Shown piece by piece: positions 1 to 7,571 of a stretch of 33,781 nt of DNA. A program made the position numbers and the translations under genes. Positions within the stretch are counted from its first letter, which is position 1. The number at the start of each line of letters is the position of its first letter. The notes under the pieces were generated by a model. The model had not been told where the DNA came from. It did no database searches and saw only the letters and a program-made list of their open reading frames with translations. The DNA is from Sulfurimonas crateris (GTDB lineage: Bacteria; Campylobacterota; Campylobacteria; Campylobacterales; Sulfurimonadaceae), in contig CAMCYC010000023.1 of assembly GCA_945883795.1 (NCBI GenBank), positions 1-33,781 on the forward strand, read 5' to 3'.

Positions 1-1
1 T

Positions 2-1024
2 GATAATAACTCGGTTACAACAAGAGCAGGAAATCTCATACAATATGATTATCTTGTTGTTGCAACTGGTGTGCAGTACCAATATGAAAAAATAAAAGGT
101 TTAACAAAAGAGGATATTGGAAAAAATGGGATTACTAGCGTTTATTTGAGTGATTTAGAAAAAGGAACAGCAAAAGGTGCTACCGATACTTGGAAGTGGT
201 TTAACGAGCTCAAAGAAGTTGCCAAAACAAAAAAAACAAAAGTTATTTATACACAACCAAATACACCTATTAAATGTGGTGGTGCGCCTCAAAAGATGTT
301 GTATTTGAGTGCTGATTATTTAAAACAAGCGGGATTAAATGCTGAATATAGCTTTGTATCAAGTCAAGAAAAACTTTTTTCTCTACCAAAAGTTGATGAA
401 TCTTTACATAAAACACAAAGTCAATACGACACTATTACAAATAAATTTCAACATCATTTTGATTCTATTGATATACAAGCAAAAAAAGCAACATTTATTC
501 ATGCGTATGAAGAAAAAGAATATGATGAAGATTTAGAGGAAGAGGAGATTGTAAGTAAAGTTGACACCGTTGTTTTGGATTACGATTTTATCCATATTGT
601 TCCGCCTATGGCACCAGTAGATGCTGTTTTAAACTCTAAACTTGTTAATAGCTCAGGATGGCTCGATGTGGATAAAACAACACTCCAACACCAACGCTAT
701 AAAAATGTATTTGGAATAGGTGATGTATGTGGAATTCCCATGGGGAAAACAGGAGGTTCTGCAAGACATCAAGGACCAATTCTTACGAATAATCTTATCT
801 CAGTCATGAAAGGGGAAAAACCTACAAGTAAGTTTGATGGTTATACAGTTTGTCCTATCAAAACTCAATATGGGAAAATTCTCATGGCAGAGTTTAACTA
901 TCAAGGGGCGGCTCCAACGCTTCCATTTTTAGCATATGAAGAACCAAGATATTTATGGTGGGCTTTTGATTTGTACATGCTAAAACCGATGTATCAATAC
1001 CTCATGTTAACTGGTAGATTTTAA
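2..1024 (+). CDS. sqr: Sulfide:quinone oxidoreductase, type II-like, 5' end outside window
   Basis: Membrane-peripheral flavoprotein expected to oxidise sulfide and pass electrons to the quinone pool. The reading frame is open from base 2, so the N-terminal FAD-binding part lies upstream. A GTG at 71 is internal, because YDYLVVATG before it is the normal Rossmann-fold strand of this family. Diagnostic stretches are TPIKCGGAPQKMLYL and GIGDVCGIPMGKTGGSARHQ, which carry the two cysteines expected at the sulfide-active disulfide. IVPPMAPVDAV, GWLDVDKTTLQHQRY and YDG/FDGYTVCPIKTQYG-like blocks match type II (mitochondrial-like) enzymes rather than type I. The segment before IVPPM is acidic (EDLEEEE), and the C-terminal part is aromatic and hydrophobic, consistent with membrane attachment. 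The gene faces mscS convergently with an 8-base gap. The family call is strong; the exact SQR type is inferred from motif memory. Confidence 0.87.
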   Translation, partial: DNNSVTTRAGNLIQYDYLVVATGVQYQYEKIKGLTKEDIGKNGITSVYLSDLEKGTAKGATDTWKWFNELKEVAKTKKTKVIYTQPNTPIKCGGAPQKMLYLSADYLKQAGLNAEYSFVSSQEKLFSLPKVDESLHKTQSQYDTITNKFQHHFDSIDIQAKKATFIHAYEEKEYDEDLEEEEIVSKVDTVVLDYDFIHIVPPMAPVDAVLNSKLVNSSGWLDVDKTTLQHQRYKNVFGIGDVCGIPMGKTGGSARHQGPILTNNLISVMKGEKPTSKFDGYTVCPIKTQYGKILMAEFNYQGAAPTLPFLAYEEPRYLWWAFDLYMLKPMYQYLMLTGRF

Positions 1025-1032
1025 TCAAAGTA

Positions 1033-2913
1033 TTAGAGAACTCCATCATTTATGATGGAGCAAGAGTTATTTGATTTGATATTAATATCTAATTGAGGGA
1101 ATGGAATTTCAATATTATTTGCTTGTAGAGTTTTGTAAATAAAAATTAAAAACTCTGAAAGAGTTGAAGATTCAATCCCATCTCTAGTAGGATTTACATG
1201 AATCCAAACAAGAAACATCATGTCTAAGCTATTCGTACCCATAGCATTCATCCACACTTTTGGAAGTTTCTCTTTATCATCTTCATTTTTCATATAAACT
1301 AAATTACTACGGTCAATATCTTCTAAAATAATTTTTATCACTTTTTCAACATCACTTCCATACGCTATTGAAAAAGGGATTTGAATTCTTCTAATATCAT
1401 CTGTGAGTGTTAAATTGATAATATTATTTTGAATAAAAGTGGAATTTGGGATAATAAACTCAACATTATCAAAAGTTTTAACAATACTACTTCTCATGTT
1501 TATTTGTGTTACTTTACCTTTGACACCAGCGGCTACTTCTATAATATTTCCCACTTGAATAGTTTTTTCAAATATGAGAATAATCCCAGAGATAAAATTT
1601 GAAACAATATTTTGTAAACCAAAACCAAGCCCTACGGATAATGCTCCAGCTAAAATAGTGAGTGAAGATAAATCAAGCCCTACAGAATCTAATGCAATTA
1701 AAAAAGTGACAAAAACAAGAAAGTAGTAACCTAAATTTGAAAGCATTGTTTTTGTCGAGGAGGAGCTATTTTTGAAAAAATCCTTTGCCAATATAATTTT
1801 ATGACGATAAAACGATGCCATGGCAAAACCAATCACAAATATCATCAAAAATTGTACAATAGATAAAATAGACAACCCTTTTCCAATAGGGATAAATGGA
1901 TTCGTTATCTCTTTCCAGAAATAACTTATCATATCAAGAAAGCTTGATTTTGTATCTGCGAGTGCTGTTTGTGTGAGTCCCATGTATTCTCGTGAGAGAT
2001 ATTTAAAAAACTCAATTAAAAAACTATCATTCAAATTATTATTTTGCAAAAAAACTTGAAATTCTTTAAATGCGTCAAAATAACCTTTATTTTTATTTTG
2101 AAGTAACGGAAGCATTAACTCAACTTTTAACCACATAATTTTTTCTATTGTAGATGTTTTAAGTGCTGTTATTTTTAAAATTTCTGCATCTATATTTTTT
2201 AAGGCTTTAGCATTTTGAAGAATTTCTGCTTTGTCATAAGCCAAAAGAGTTATCCTCTCATTGTTCAAATATTGGCGTAAAAGTTCTTTTTGTTTTGCAA
2301 GTTTTATTTCACTATCAGGGATAGCTTGTAAGAGCTTATCTGTTAAAGCATTTAAGAAAATTTTTCTATTTGCATCAACCACTTTTTGTATTTTTTGCAG
2401 ATTTTTATCCATTTTTTTTGTTTTAATCATGTAATATGCATACAAAAGTTGTGTGTTTAAAAAAGATGTTGTATCTTGTTGGGTAGCTTTTTCTATCTGG
2501 TCTTCAATCGTTTGAATCTTCTTATGATTTTCATTTGAATCATAATTTTTTTTGAAATATAACTCTTTAACTTCGGAGTGTTCTTTAAGAGATTTTATAA
2601 AATCTACTGTAGAATTTATATCATTAACTGTTTTTATTTGAAGAACAGTATCTAATTTAATCTGTTCTAATAGCTTTTGAAGCAGAAGATTTTGATATTC
2701 AAGCTCCTCTTTTTCTTCTGTAGAAATTGTCGTTTGTTGCAGAAGTTCTAAAACATTTTTTGACTGATTGAGATATTTCGTTTCAAGTTCGCTAGAATTT
2801 ACATCAAACCAATTATGGTCAATAGATGCACCAAAAAGAGATGATACTATCAAAAAATAGAAAAAGAAAATTTGTAAGTGTCTCACTAACCGCATATACA
2901 GTACCCAACCCAT
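1033..2913 (-). CDS. Large MscS-family mechanosensitive channel
   Basis: Inner-membrane small-conductance mechanosensitive channel, expected to open on hypo-osmotic membrane tension. At 626 residues it is much longer than the about 290-residue E. coli MscS. Residues 10-29 look like a signal peptide ending in SLFGAS. Residues 35-330 form a long, mostly helical, probably periplasmic region rich in K, E, Q and L. Membrane helices are near 347-368 and 393-411. The pore helix is in the block AGALSVGLGFGLQN (422-435), followed by the MscS beta domain (VGNIIEV, KGKVTQI) and a C-terminal alpha/beta region. The ATG at 2913 has no clear ribosome binding site. A second ATG at 2895, which gives MRLVRHLQ directly before the hydrophobic core, is an equally good start. 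It is transcribed divergently from rpsF. The class resembles MscK/YbdG-like extended channels, but its exact subfamily is not assigned. Confidence 0.85.
   Translation of the reverse strand: MGWVLYMRLVRHLQIFFFYFLIVSSLFGASIDHNWFDVNSSELETKYLNQSKNVLELLQQTTISTEEKEELEYQNLLLQKLLEQIKLDTVLQIKTVNDINSTVDFIKSLKEHSEVKELYFKKNYDSNENHKKIQTIEDQIEKATQQDTTSFLNTQLLYAYYMIKTKKMDKNLQKIQKVVDANRKIFLNALTDKLLQAIPDSEIKLAKQKELLRQYLNNERITLLAYDKAEILQNAKALKNIDAEILKITALKTSTIEKIMWLKVELMLPLLQNKNKGYFDAFKEFQVFLQNNNLNDSFLIEFFKYLSREYMGLTQTALADTKSSFLDMISYFWKEITNPFIPIGKGLSILSIVQFLMIFVIGFAMASFYRHKIILAKDFFKNSSSSTKTMLSNLGYYFLVFVTFLIALDSVGLDLSSLTILAGALSVGLGFGLQNIVSNFISGIILIFEKTIQVGNIIEVAAGVKGKVTQINMRSSIVKTFDNVEFIIPNSTFIQNNIINLTLTDDIRRIQIPFSIAYGSDVEKVIKIILEDIDRSNLVYMKNEDDKEKLPKVWMNAMGTNSLDMMFLVWIHVNPTRDGIESSTLSEFLIFIYKTLQANNIEIPFPQLDINIKSNNSCSIINDGVL
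1041..1060. terminator. Palindromic hairpin between convergent sqr and mscS
   Basis: CTCCATCA and TGATGGAG form a perfect 8-9 bp stem around a 2-4 base loop, just after the sqr stop. The hairpin lies inside the last codons of the opposing mscS gene. No clear T-run follows on either strand, so it is a weak candidate for a shared terminator. Confidence 0.35.
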
Positions 2914-3251
2914 TTAGTAAATTTTTATATGATTTTGAAATCTATTAACAGAAATATTAACAAAAATATTCTGTGAAATAGCTATTTATTTTTTATTTTT
3001 TTGAATTGAAATAATTTTCTAATATATTGTACAATTTTCATACAGTATATTCTTAATTTTACATTAAAAATAAAAACACCATGATAAGTTTTGAATCTAT
3101 TTATTTAAAAATATAATTAGTGTTTAAGTATGATTTGTCTACAATTGCGCGTTCCTTTCTCTTTGTATCATTTACTACAAATGATATATTTAAATATCCG
3201 AAAGGGAAACAACGCCTATCGTGGGCAAATACCAAAGGGAGATTATACTCT
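2914..3251. promoter_or_regulatory. Divergent intergenic region: mscS promoter side and rpsF leader
   Basis: This is the only stretch longer than 300 bases without a gene. The left two thirds are extremely AT-rich. Candidate plus-strand -10 boxes are TATAAT at 3112-3117, TATGAT at 3129-3134 and TACAAT at 3140-3145, the last followed by GCGCG. In this phylum -10 boxes dominate and -35 boxes are poor, so any of them could drive rpsF. An upstream GTG at 3120 opens a frame into rpsF, but the peptide it adds is unlike S6. The right part is an RNA leader with a hairpin at 3166-3186. The rpsF ribosome binding site AAGGGAG lies at 3235-3241. Confidence 0.6.
3166..3186 (+). promoter_or_regulatory. Hairpin in rpsF leader
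   Basis: TATCATTT and AAATGATA form a perfect 8-bp stem around the 5-base loop ACTAC. It lies about 65 bases before the rpsF start. A CCG trinucleotide (3198-3200) and a short GCC/GGC stem follow. S6-S18 leaders in other bacteria bind the S6:S18 complex through an exposed CCG. Whether this leader does the same is inference. Confidence 0.4.
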
Positions 3252-3653
3252 ATGAGACATTACGAAAACCTAGTAATCGTAAAACCAACACTAACAGCAG
3301 AAGAGATTCAAAATAGCATTAATGTTATTGAAGAAGTTATCATTTCAAACGGTGGCGAAATCGCTGCAAGAAGCGCAATGGGAATGAGAAAATTAGCTTA
3401 TCCTATTAACAAAAGTGAGCGTGGTTATTTCCATGTTATCTATTATTCAGTTGCTCCATCTGCAATTTCTGAAATTGAAAGACGCTTTAGAATCAACGAA
3501 GAACTTCTCCGTTTTGTGACTATTAAATACGATACAAATCGTGAAATAGCTGCATGGGAAAAAATGGTTGAGAAAGCTTTAAAAGGGATATCAAAAGAAC
3601 CAACTGCAGTTGAAGTTGCACAAGCTGCTCGTGCTAGTGAAGAAGAAGAATAA
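3252..3653 (+). CDS. rpsF: 30S ribosomal protein S6
   Basis: Small-subunit protein that binds the 16S rRNA central domain as a dimer with S18. The start is set at the ATG at 3252 (133 residues), because MRHYENLVIVKP is the canonical S6 N-terminus and AAGGGAG sits about 10 bases upstream. The longer frame from GTG 3120 would add 44 unrelated residues. The ferredoxin-like fold is visible through RKLAYPINKSERGYF and the helix ISEIERRFRINEELLRF. The C-terminus is an acidic tail ending in EEEE after an alanine-rich stretch. It is first in rpsF-ssb-rpsR, with ssb 29 bases downstream. Confidence 0.96.
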   Translation: MRHYENLVIVKPTLTAEEIQNSINVIEEVIISNGGEIAARSAMGMRKLAYPINKSERGYFHVIYYSVAPSAISEIERRFRINEELLRFVTIKYDTNREIAAWEKMVEKALKGISKEPTAVEVAQAARASEEEE

Positions 3654-3682
3654 ACGCAAGTTTTAACAATTAAGGAAAATTC

Positions 3683-4258
3683 ATGTTTAATAAAATAATT
3701 TTAGTTGGTAATTTAACACGCGACATCGAACTTAGATATTCTCAAGCAGGTATGGCTATTGCAAAAACTGCAATAGCAACAAGTCGTAAATTCACTGTCA
3801 ATGGTGAAAAAAAAGATGAAGTGATGTTTGTAGATGTGACTTTCTTTGGAAGAAGTGGAGAGATTGCCAATCAATACCTTCGTAAAGGGAGTAAAATCCT
3901 AGTGGAAGGAAGATTAAGTTTTGAACAATGGGTAGACCAAAATGGACAGAAGCGTTCAAAACATTCTGTAATTGCTGAGACAATGCAAATGTTAGATTCC
4001 AAAGGTGACAACCAAGGTGGTGTGAATTATACTAACCCACCGATGGATGACATGAATTCAGAACCCTCTTATTCAGCACCTCAACCGAGTCGTACACCAA
4101 ACTATCAACAGCCAAGCTATGCTAATGAAACTAAAAAAGAGCCACAACAAAGCTATCAAAAACCTAGTTACAATCAAGCTAGCAACCAAAGTCGTGAGAT
4201 GCCTAGCAGTAATAATATTCCTGTAATTGACATCGATGAAGATGAAATTCCATTTTAG
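3683..4258 (+). CDS. ssb: Single-stranded DNA-binding protein
   Basis: Tetrameric OB-fold protein that coats single-stranded DNA in replication, recombination and repair. The N-terminal OB domain (about residues 1-105) starts MFNKIILVGNLTRD and contains VDVTFFGRSGEIANQYLRKG and GRLSFEQW. Residues 110-180 form a flexible linker rich in P, Q, S, N and Y. The C-terminal acidic tip DIDEDEIPF is the docking peptide for partner proteins. The 191-residue length is normal. TAAGGAAAA lies just upstream of the start. The position between rpsF and rpsR is the usual bacterial arrangement, so co-transcription is very likely. Confidence 0.97.
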   Translation: MFNKIILVGNLTRDIELRYSQAGMAIAKTAIATSRKFTVNGEKKDEVMFVDVTFFGRSGEIANQYLRKGSKILVEGRLSFEQWVDQNGQKRSKHSVIAETMQMLDSKGDNQGGVNYTNPPMDDMNSEPSYSAPQPSRTPNYQQPSYANETKKEPQQSYQKPSYNQASNQSREMPSSNNIPVIDIDEDEIPF

Positions 4259-4282
4259 AAATAGATAATAAAAGGTAATAAC

Positions 4283-4546
4283 ATGTCAGAAAAAAGAAAA
4301 TACAAAAAAAGATTTTGTAAATATTGTGAATCAAAAGTTGATTTTATGGATTATAAAGAAGTGGGAGCTTTACGCTTTTCTCTTTCTGAAAGATATAAAA
4401 TCATGCCTCGCCGTTTAACAGGAAACTGTAAACGACACCAAGACATGATTACAGTAGTTATTAAAAGAGCTAGAGCTGCGGCACTCGTTCCTTATACAGT
4501 AACTCGTAAACAAGTTATAACTGCTCCATTCGAAAATCTTAGATAG
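4283..4546 (+). CDS. rpsR: 30S ribosomal protein S18, cysteine-containing form
   Basis: Small-subunit protein that pairs with S6 on the platform of the 30S subunit. The 87 residues include the basic N-terminus [15 protein letters not shown], then [19 protein letters not shown] and [20 protein letters not shown]. Cysteines in FCKYC and TGNCKRH give the zinc-ribbon-like (C+) set seen in some lineages. It is the last gene of the rpsF operon, 24 bases after ssb, and a CCCC/GGGG hairpin follows the stop. Confidence 0.97.
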   Translation: MSEKRKYKKRFCKYCESKVDFMDYKEVGALRFSLSERYKIMPRRLTGNCKRHQDMITVVIKRARAAALVPYTVTRKQVITAPFENLR

Positions 4547-4552
4547 ATTTCT

Positions 4553-4586
4553 ATTTCCCCTATAATTGGGGATTTAGTAATTTTTT
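4553..4586 (+). terminator. Probable terminator of the rpsF-ssb-rpsR operon
   Basis: TCCCC (4556-4560) pairs with GGGGA (4568-4572) around TATAATT, and a run of six T begins at 4581. The gap between stem and T-run is longer than ideal. The convergent CHAD gene ends at 4594, so the hairpin may serve both directions. Confidence 0.5.
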
Positions 4587-4593
4587 GTAACAC

Positions 4594-5505
4594 TTATTCT
4601 ATAGCAAAAGTATCCTCGTACTGACGCTTAATTTTTATAAAATTTTCCCATTCTACTTTAAGCACTTTTTTCACTTTTATACTCTCTATCTTTTGTTGAA
4701 GTTCCAATTGATATTTAAATTCGTGAATTTCTTTACTTCTTTGCTTTTTAAGTAACTTTTTGTGAAGTTTTTTTAGAATAAATCTATCATGGAGAAAACC
4801 TAAAATATCTTGAAGTTTTTTAAGATTCTTTATCAGGAGTGATATATTGTCTTGGAGTAAAGGGGAAAAAAACTCTGTTGCATAGCGAAGTTTTTTCAAA
4901 AGTATTCGTAATTTATGTAAAGATTTATCAGAAAGATGTTCAATATCAACTCCAAAAGAGAGAATATTTTTTTGATAAAAGTGTATAGTATTTCTAGCGA
5001 AATTATCACAATTTTCTTGCAGTTTTTTGTTTTGCTCCAAATTAAGAGTCTTTCTCCATTCTTTTTCTAAAATCCAATTCTCAAGCGATTTTAAAAATCT
5101 TTCAAATCGTTTGCTTTGTAGTAGTGTTATTACTTTTTTATGTTCTTTGTCTTGCTGTTTTTTAGCAACTTGATAGACTAATTTTTCTCCATGAGAGAGT
5201 GTTTCTTTATTAAAATAATTTTCAATATACACATCAAGGTCACGGGGATAATCTAGTTTTAACCCAAAATAGTGCATCTCATTGGATAAAAAATAGAGTG
5301 CATCTTTTGAGATAGAAAATTTAAAAATAGAGAACAAAGAACGCATTTTTCTCAAACAAACTCTTAAATCGTGTATCAATTGAGTATTATCCATAGAAAA
5401 TAGACTCATTTTTAATTTTTGAAGGAGATTAAAATTTGTACTCAAAACACTCTCAAATAACTGCTCAACATTCTGTTTGGCATCAATATTGTATGTAATA
5501 GACAT
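4594..5505 (-). CDS. CHAD-domain protein (probable polyphosphate binding)
   Basis: The CHAD (conserved histidine alpha-helical) domain is an all-helical fold known to bind inorganic polyphosphate, often on polyphosphate granules. Two signature helices are visible: LIHDLRVCLRKMRSLF near the N-terminus and LHKLRILLKKLRYATEFF in the second half. Both have the expected His followed by evenly spaced basic residues. The protein is very rich in Lys and Leu. The start is placed at the ATG at 5505 (303 residues), because AAGGTGG lies six bases upstream. The frame could extend to 5538, but that start lacks a binding site. No thiamine-triphosphatase (CYTH) domain is attached. It is a single gene between convergent rpsR and a divergent small gene. 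Confidence 0.82.
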   Translation of the reverse strand: MSITYNIDAKQNVEQLFESVLSTNFNLLQKLKMSLFSMDNTQLIHDLRVCLRKMRSLFSIFKFSISKDALYFLSNEMHYFGLKLDYPRDLDVYIENYFNKETLSHGEKLVYQVAKKQQDKEHKKVITLLQSKRFERFLKSLENWILEKEWRKTLNLEQNKKLQENCDNFARNTIHFYQKNILSFGVDIEHLSDKSLHKLRILLKKLRYATEFFSPLLQDNISLLIKNLKKLQDILGFLHDRFILKKLHKKLLKKQRSKEIHEFKYQLELQQKIESIKVKKVLKVEWENFIKIKRQYEDTFAIE

Positions 5506-5587
5506 AATATACCACCTTTTTAAAACTAATTTAATCATAATAATGTAAAAAATAAAATAAATTTATAATTTACTCACTTCTTTTTGC

Positions 5588-5593
5588 TACAAT
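5588..5593 (+). promoter_or_regulatory. -10 box for the 65-residue protein gene
   Basis: TACAAT in the context TTTTTGCTACAATGTAAAAT, about 50 bases before the ATG at 5645. It resembles the T-rich, -10-dominated promoters of this phylum. No good -35 box is visible. Confidence 0.45.
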
Positions 5594-5644
5594 GTAAAAT
5601 GCAACAGTTTGCTATGCCAAAAATTACAACATAAAGGATAAACC

Positions 5645-5842
5645 ATGGATGCAACAACTAAAGGTGTAGAGATATTAAAAGATGAGATTCGAGCAGAAAT
5701 TCGTACTATTTTTAATATGAATATGAAATTTGAAGGGTGGAGTGTTCCAGAAGTTGATAGTGCCGAAGCTGCTAGTGAGATTCTTGATGTAATGCAAAAA
5801 GCTTTGGATGAACTCAAAGATGAACTCAAAGCTGAGATTTGA
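5645..5842 (+). CDS. Small acidic helical protein of unknown function (65 residues)
   Basis: Not recognised. The product is predicted to be mostly alpha-helical, acidic and soluble. The last 25 residues (EILDVMQKALDELKDELKAEI) read as an amphipathic or coiled-coil helix. There is no signal peptide, cysteine or known motif. Support for a real gene: AAAGGATAAACC just before the ATG, a -10-like box at 5588, a standalone position, and a strong inverted repeat after the stop. It faces the 69-residue gene at 5886-6095 convergently. Antisense frames across it look like shadows. Confidence 0.6.
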   Translation: MDATTKGVEILKDEIRAEIRTIFNMNMKFEGWSVPEVDSAEAASEILDVMQKALDELKDELKAEI

Positions 5843-5848
5843 GGTGGA

Positions 5849-5879
5849 GATTTTTTTGAGTGAGAAGCTCAAAAAAATC
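5849..5879. repeat. Perfect 12-bp inverted repeat between convergent small genes
   Basis: GATTTTTTTGAG (5849-5860) and CTCAAAAAAATC (5868-5879) are perfectly complementary around a 7-base loop. The repeat lies between two convergent stop codons and probably acts as a two-way transcription end. The order is unusual: the T-tract forms the ascending arm of the stem instead of following it, on either strand. Confidence 0.6.
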
Positions 5880-5885
5880 AGTAAT

Positions 5886-6095
5886 TTAGTTGAGTCCAAG
5901 CTCTTCTAAAATAGGTTTAATGCCACTTGCTATTTTGACAAGTTCTGCATAAAATAATCCTTCAGCCTTATCTTCTAAAATCCACTCATCAATCTGTTTT
6001 ACGCTCTGTGATTTTTCATCTTCACTGAGATGATTTGAGTCGTTAATTGCACTTTTGATTTTTTCTCTATGTTGATGATATTGCTGTGTATTCAT
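5886..6095 (-). CDS. Small soluble helical protein of unknown function (69 residues)
   Basis: Not recognised. The sequence is charged and helical: it starts MNTQQYHQHREKIKSAI and ends SGIKPILEELGLN. There is no membrane segment and no cysteine. AAAAAGGAT lies about seven bases upstream of the ATG and a minus-strand TATAAT box follows at 6122-6127, so expression is credible. It is monocistronic and converges on the 65-residue gene. Confidence 0.6.
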   Translation of the reverse strand: MNTQQYHQHREKIKSAINDSNHLSEDEKSQSVKQIDEWILEDKAEGLFYAELVKIASGIKPILEELGLN

Positions 6096-6121
6096 GCGGA
6101 AATCCTTTTTTGAGTTGTACG

Positions 6122-6127
6122 ATTATA
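6122..6127 (-). promoter_or_regulatory. -10 box (TATAAT on minus strand) for the 69-residue protein gene
   Basis: The minus strand reads CTGATATAATCGTAC, with a TATAAT hexamer 27 bases before the start codon. Transcription would begin near 6115. Confidence 0.5.
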
Positions 6128-6263
6128 TCAGAGAAATTTTACAAAAAGTGATAATTTTACAATCAAATGGAATTATTCTTGCTTCTTTTAGCTATAGTTT
6201 TACATCATAATTAAAATCACATAAATCTTTCTCTTATGCTAGATAGAAAAATTTGGAGCGTTA

Positions 6264-7571
6264 ATGCCAAAAAAAAGACACAATAGTACAAAAAATAATC
6301 GTCAAACCTTAATTTATCTTGCTTGGAGTTTGGCGATTATTGCAGTCGTGATGGGTATTGTTATTACGGAATATTATTTTCGATATTCTGATACTGATGA
6401 AAATATCACAAAAAAAGAAATTGTAGCGGAGCCTAACAAAACGCCAACAATCCTTGATAGGCTTGATGAAGCAGAGAAAAAAAGTGAAGAAGAGAAGCAA
6501 CAAGTACAAAGTGTGAATACTCGACTCAAAGAGGTTCTAAAAAAAGAAGCTTTATTGGAAGCAGATTTAAAAGAGGAACTTTCGATAACAGAGATACCTT
6601 TAAAGAAAGAGATAGCCAGAGAAGAGATACTTTTCAAAAAAGAGATACCGACAACGGAAATACCTCCAAAAAAAGAGATACCGACAACAGAAATACCTCC
6701 AAAAAAAGAGATACCGACAATAGAAATACCTCCAAAAAAAGAGATACCGACAACAGAAATACTTCCAAAAAAAGAGATAGTTGCACAAGAGATACCGATT
6801 AAAAAAGCGATACCGATTAAAAAAGAAATACTGAGTAAGCTTCCTGAATATCAAATGAGCGCAGCACATGAATATGATGATCCTATACTTGAATTACCGC
6901 CAACTAGAGCGATTAAACATAGTGTGAATAAGCCAAAATTAGCAATTATTATTGATGATGTATCTATGAAATCAGAAGTGAATGCAATTAAAAAATTACA
7001 TTTAATTTTAACTATGTCTTTTATGCCACCACGAAAAGAGAAACCTGCATCGGCATATTTGGCAAGTGCTGAAAATTTCTACATGGTGCATTTACCGCTT
7101 GAAGCTCTCAATTTTACAAAAGAGGAGCCAAAAACTCTTCATGTGGGTGATTCAGAGAAAACGATAGCTGAGAGAATCAAAGATATAAAAATGCTTTTTC
7201 CAAAAGTAAAATATATCAATAATCATACAGGTAGCAAATTTACCTCAAATGAATTAGCGATGAATCGTCTTATTTTTGCTCTTAAAGAAAATGATATACA
7301 GTTTGTCGATAGTAGAACAACTGCGCAAACAAAGGTTCCAAAGGTGATGAAAAATTTTGGATTATCGTATATTAGTAGAGATGTGTTTTTGGACCATGAA
7401 ATGGATAAAGCATATATTTTAAAACAGATAAAAGAGGCTATCAGAGTGGCAAAATTACATGGCACAGCGATTGCAATTGGACATCCGCATATAAACACAC
7501 TTCAGGCGTTAAGTGAATCTAAAGAGCTTTTAAAACAAGTTGATTTAGTGTATGTGAATAGACTTTATTAA
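6264..7571 (+). CDS. Divergent polysaccharide deacetylase family protein (YibQ-like) with membrane anchor
   Basis: Predicted inner-membrane-anchored protein with a periplasmic divergent polysaccharide deacetylase domain. Family members are thought to act on envelope glycans, but the substrate is unknown. Residues 14-36 form one membrane helix after a basic N-terminus. Residues 45-200 are a charged linker with four tandem copies of KKEIPTTEIPP (125-168) and degenerate flanking copies. The catalytic domain (about 224-435) shows LAIIIDD, NHTGSKFT (320-327), FLDH (375-378) and GHPH (406-409). GGAG-like GGAGC-context upstream (TTGGAGCG) supports the start at 6264. The stop overlaps the dprA start by one base (TAATG), so the two are probably translationally coupled. 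Confidence 0.85.
   Translation: MPKKRHNSTKNNRQTLIYLAWSLAIIAVVMGIVITEYYFRYSDTDENITKKEIVAEPNKTPTILDRLDEAEKKSEEEKQQVQSVNTRLKEVLKKEALLEADLKEELSITEIPLKKEIAREEILFKKEIPTTEIPPKKEIPTTEIPPKKEIPTIEIPPKKEIPTTEILPKKEIVAQEIPIKKAIPIKKEILSKLPEYQMSAAHEYDDPILELPPTRAIKHSVNKPKLAIIIDDVSMKSEVNAIKKLHLILTMSFMPPRKEKPASAYLASAENFYMVHLPLEALNFTKEEPKTLHVGDSEKTIAERIKDIKMLFPKVKYINNHTGSKFTSNELAMNRLIFALKENDIQFVDSRTTAQTKVPKVMKNFGLSYISRDVFLDHEMDKAYILKQIKEAIRVAKLHGTAIAIGHPHINTLQALSESKELLKQVDLVYVNRLY
6636..6767 (+). repeat. 33-bp tandem repeat, four in-frame copies
   Basis: Four consecutive 33-base units each encode KKEI-PTTEIPP or a near variant (PTIEIPP, PTTEILP). They form a periodic Lys/Glu/Pro spacer between the membrane anchor and the deacetylase domain. 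More diverged copies lie on both sides (about 6600-6635 and 6768-6835), suggesting expansion by slippage. The unit length keeps the frame, so copy number could vary between strains without breaking the gene. Confidence 0.85.

Noticed and set aside
3120-3251. N-terminal extension of rpsF from GTG 3120
   Set aside because: The 44 added residues do not resemble S6, and the ATG at 3252 has a good binding site and the canonical S6 N-terminus.
5675-5899. Minus-strand frames opposite the 65-residue gene
   Set aside because: Ser/Phe/Leu-rich shadow composition, no binding site; the plus-strand gene has both promoter-like and binding-site signals.
6636-6767. Regular repeats resembling a CRISPR array
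   Set aside because: Units are contiguous with no unique spacers, the period is 33 bases, and they encode an in-frame peptide repeat within a deacetylase-family gene.
6600-6869. 89-codon minus-strand frame with repeated YLFFW segments
   Set aside because: It is simply the antisense reading of the KKEIPTTEIPP tandem repeat.
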